From Pseudomonas furukawaii (GTDB taxonomy: Bacteria; Pseudomonadota; Gammaproteobacteria; Pseudomonadales; Pseudomonadaceae): a DNA stretch of 64,000 nucleotides. Under the pieces are notes generated by a model that did no database searches, was not told the DNA's origin, and saw only the letters and a program-made list of their open reading frames with translations. Location of the stretch: contig NZ_AP014862.1 in NCBI RefSeq assembly GCF_002355475.1, forward strand, positions 744,001 through 808,000, given 5' to 3'. The position numbers were made by a program, and so were the translations under genes. Below are positions 62,891-64,000 of this stretch, one piece after another. Position 1 is the stretch's first letter; each line of letters opens with the position of its first letter.

Positions 62891-64000
62891 ATGAACATCT
62901 TCAGCTTTGCCAAACGCCTACTACTGCCCGCAGCCCTGCTCATCGTCGCGCCGGTCTCCATGGCGGCCCAGCAGATCATCCCCTCGCCGCCGCAACTGGC
63001 CGCCAAGTCCTATGTCCTGATGGACGCCCAGAGCGGCCAGGTGCTGGTGGAGAACAACGGTGACCAGCGCCTGCCTCCGGCCAGCCTGACCAAACTGATG
63101 ACCGCCTACATCGCCACCCTGGAAATCCGTAAGGGCCAGGTCGGCGAGAACGATCCGGTGACCATCAGCGAGCATGCCTGGCGTACCGGCGGTTCGCGGA
63201 TGTTCGTGCAGGTGAACACCCAGGTCTCCATGAGCGACCTGCTGCACGGCATCATCATCCAGTCGGGCAACGATGCCAGCGTCGCGGTGGCCGAGCACAT
63301 CGCCGGCAGCGAGGATGCCTTCGCCGACATGATGAACACCACGGCCGAGAAGCTCGGCATGGGCAACAGCCACTTCATGAACGCCACCGGCCTGCCGCAC
63401 CCGGAGCACTACTCCAGTGCCCATGACATGGCTCGCCTGGCCCGCGCGATCATCTACGAAGATCCGGCCCACTACGCCATCTACTCCCAGAAGGAGTTCT
63501 TCTGGAACAACATCAAGCAGCCCAACCGCAACCTGCTGCTGTGGCGCGACAAGACCGTGGATGGCCTGAAGACCGGCCACACCGAGGAGGCCGGCTTCTG
63601 CCTCGTTGCGTCCGCCGTGCGTGACAACATGCGCCTGATCGCCGTGGTGTTCGGCACCAACAGCGAGCAGGCCCGTGCTGCCGAGACCCAGAAACTGCTG
63701 ACCTACGGCTTCCGCTTCTTCGAAACCCAGAGCTTCTACAAGAAGGGCGCCGAACTGGCCAAGGCCCAGGTCTGGAAGGGCGGTGCCCGCGAGGTCAAGG
63801 CCGGCCTGGCCAATGACCTGACCCTGACCCTGCCGAGAGGCCAGGCCAAGAAACTGCAAGCCAGCATGACCCTCAACCCGCAGCTCATCGCCCCCATCAA
63901 GCAGGGTGACGTGATCGGCAAGGTGGAGGTGAAGCTGGAAGACCAGGTGGTCCACAGCGCCGACCTGATCGCCCTCGATACCGTCGAGGAAGGTGGCTTC
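62891..64000 (+). CDS. dacA: D-alanyl-D-alanine carboxypeptidase, 3' end outside window
   Basis: The visible 370 residues begin with a signal peptide (ends MAAQQIIPS). The active-site S65-x-x-K68 (PASLTKLM), S-G-N in IIQSGNDASVAVAE and K-T-G in VDGLKTGHTEEAG are all in place, followed by the PBP5 C-terminal beta-domain (YKKGAELAKAQVWKG). The membrane-anchoring C-terminal helix lies beyond the window. It trims the terminal D-alanine from pentapeptides (PBP5/6 type; named dacC in P. aeruginosa). It follows rlpA by 62 bases. Confidence 0.97.
   Translation, partial: MNIFSFAKRLLLPAALLIVAPVSMAAQQIIPSPPQLAAKSYVLMDAQSGQVLVENNGDQRLPPASLTKLMTAYIATLEIRKGQVGENDPVTISEHAWRTGGSRMFVQVNTQVSMSDLLHGIIIQSGNDASVAVAEHIAGSEDAFADMMNTTAEKLGMGNSHFMNATGLPHPEHYSSAHDMARLARAIIYEDPAHYAIYSQKEFFWNNIKQPNRNLLLWRDKTVDGLKTGHTEEAGFCLVASAVRDNMRLIAVVFGTNSEQARAAETQKLLTYGFRFFETQSFYKKGAELAKAQVWKGGAREVKAGLANDLTLTLPRGQAKKLQASMTLNPQLIAPIKQGDVIGKVEVKLEDQVVHSADLIALDTVEEGGF

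Overview
The window is a bacterial chromosome segment with two parts. Bases from about 22.4 kb to the right end are GC-rich Pseudomonas core genome. The gene order (ppa, mtfA, a DedA protein, eutBC with an ethanolamine permease, exaC-type aldehyde dehydrogenase, a sigma-54 activator, mpl, ubiX, cidAB-like genes, a 3-methyladenine glycosylase, proA, nadD, rsfS, rlmH, mrdA, rodA, mltB, rlpA, dacA) is, from memory, the order of the P. aeruginosa PA4031 to PA3999 segment. The species cannot be named from this.

Bases 1 to about 22.3 kb are an accessory island of lower and uneven GC content. Its right end is marked by a P4-type tyrosine integrase (21029-22219) facing away from ppa; its left end lies outside the window. 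The integrase-proximal half (11.8-21 kb) is a plasmid- or ICE-like backbone: a YfjI/DUF3987 protein, an AlpA-like regulator, DUF932, YqaJ-type nuclease, a directionality-factor-like protein, RadC, an Xre regulator, several small secreted, membrane or zinc-ribbon proteins, and an inovirus Gp2/YagK-YfjJ replication-type protein. The distal half (1-10.1 kb) is defence cargo: the end of a RecG-like/AlbA_2 regulator, a type III restriction Res-like helicase-nuclease, a tightly coupled trio (C2H2-finger protein, coiled-coil protein, Hsp70-like ATPase with a cysteine tail) and a Kiwa system (kwaA, kwaB). The Hsp70-centred trio is the best candidate here for an undescribed system.

The first part of the core (22.4-43.9 kb) holds ppa, mtfA/DedA, a degenerate kinase/phosphatase protein, and a two-carbon amine cluster. 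Ethanolamine enters through Eat and is deaminated by EutBC to acetaldehyde. 2-aminoethylphosphonate is converted by PhnW and PhnX, again to acetaldehyde. Between these two routes sits an ExaC-like aldehyde dehydrogenase with a good sigma-54 promoter, read divergently from its probable sigma-54 activator. Regulators of AraC, LysR and GntR type and a DctA transporter complete the area.

From 43.9 kb on come mpl-ubiX-lipoprotein, a minus-strand set (metallo-beta-lactamase-fold hydrolase, methyltransferase, NAD(P)-binding protein, MORN-repeat/C13 caspase-fold lipoprotein, MaoC hydratase), a cidA/lrgB pair with a Lon-N-domain protein, a DedA-PAP2 fusion with the glycosylase, and the long proA to dacA run that links NAD synthesis, ribosome maturation and elongation-phase peptidoglycan synthesis. 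I saw no tRNA, rRNA, CRISPR array or complete insertion sequence.
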